Below, in pieces: positions 63,953-64,000 of a stretch of DNA of 64,000 nucleotides (its first letter is position 1; every line of letters starts with the position of its first letter). The translations under genes were made by a program, and so were the position numbers. The notes under the pieces were generated by a model. That model was not told where the DNA came from and did no database searches. It worked only from the letters and a program-made list of their open reading frames with translations. Source of the DNA: Blepharisma japonicum (lineage: Eukaryota; Ciliophora; Heterotrichea; Heterotrichida; Blepharismidae); the NCBI GenBank assembly GCA_949751835.1, contig CATKHK010000057.1, forward strand, positions 186,001 through 250,000, read 5' to 3'.

Positions 63953-64000
63953 GTAAGGAATAAATAACGCACAAATTGTGTAAAAGACTTTTGACTGATT

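Overview
The window looks like somatic-type (macronuclear) DNA of a heterotrich ciliate, most probably Blepharisma. Two directly visible facts support this. Long reading frames continue through TGA at positions where paralogs or conserved families carry Trp, while real genes end at TAA or TAG. Frame and homology breaks are also repaired by removing GT...AG introns of only 15-16 nt. I placed 16 introns: thirteen of 15 nt, two of 16 nt and one of 19 nt. TGA=Trp plus 15-nt introns is the known Blepharisma combination; Stentor has the introns but the standard code. The DNA is AT-rich throughout.

Layout. 0-1.3 kb: the end of one gene, an atypical small GTPase and a small coiled-coil protein. 1.8-25.8 kb: a tandem array of three intact giant paralogs of 2396, 2394 and 2399 residues. 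Each has a signal peptide, eight Notch/LNR-like Cys-rich repeats, a very long right-handed beta-helix region, a Cys-rich GCC2/GCC3-like module, about nine membrane helices and a cytosolic tail. Decayed pieces of further copies lie between A and B (a 3' end) and between B and C (a 5' end). A membrane RING-H2 gene faces the array from the far side.

27-36.9 kb: an unrecognised paralog pair, a ferritin-like protein, a long TPR protein, the rRNA-processing factor EBP2 and an unknown protein. 36.9-46.4 kb is very compact: a transcription-type cyclin, two HR-lesion-inducer/DoxX-like membrane proteins, an alpha/beta hydrolase, a TPX2-like protein, dynein light chain LC8 head-to-head with a CFAP97-like gene, the U5 snRNP factor AAR2, two ubiquitin-fold genes head-to-head (one fused to a chromo-barrel-like domain) and an unknown. 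46.5-48.6 kb: a large coiled-coil protein.

48.6-54.1 kb is gene-poor. It holds one C2H2 zinc-finger gene, its decayed duplicate carrying a 111-bp TTA-flanked insertion, several diverged repeats and a stretch of richer sequence without a gene. 54.1-64 kb: a PEMT methyltransferase, a single-pass membrane protein, a Ulp1-type SUMO protease, a protein with a sperm-tail PG-type motif and Trp-rich helices, a low-complexity coiled-coil protein, NOP16, a possible structured RNA, a four-helix membrane protein and small genes at the edge.

Most single-copy genes are housekeeping (ribosome assembly, splicing, SUMO, transcription) or ciliary/microtubular. The accessory and fast-evolving parts are the giant receptor-like array and the zinc-finger duplication region. 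All functions are inferred from sequence patterns read by eye; no search was run.
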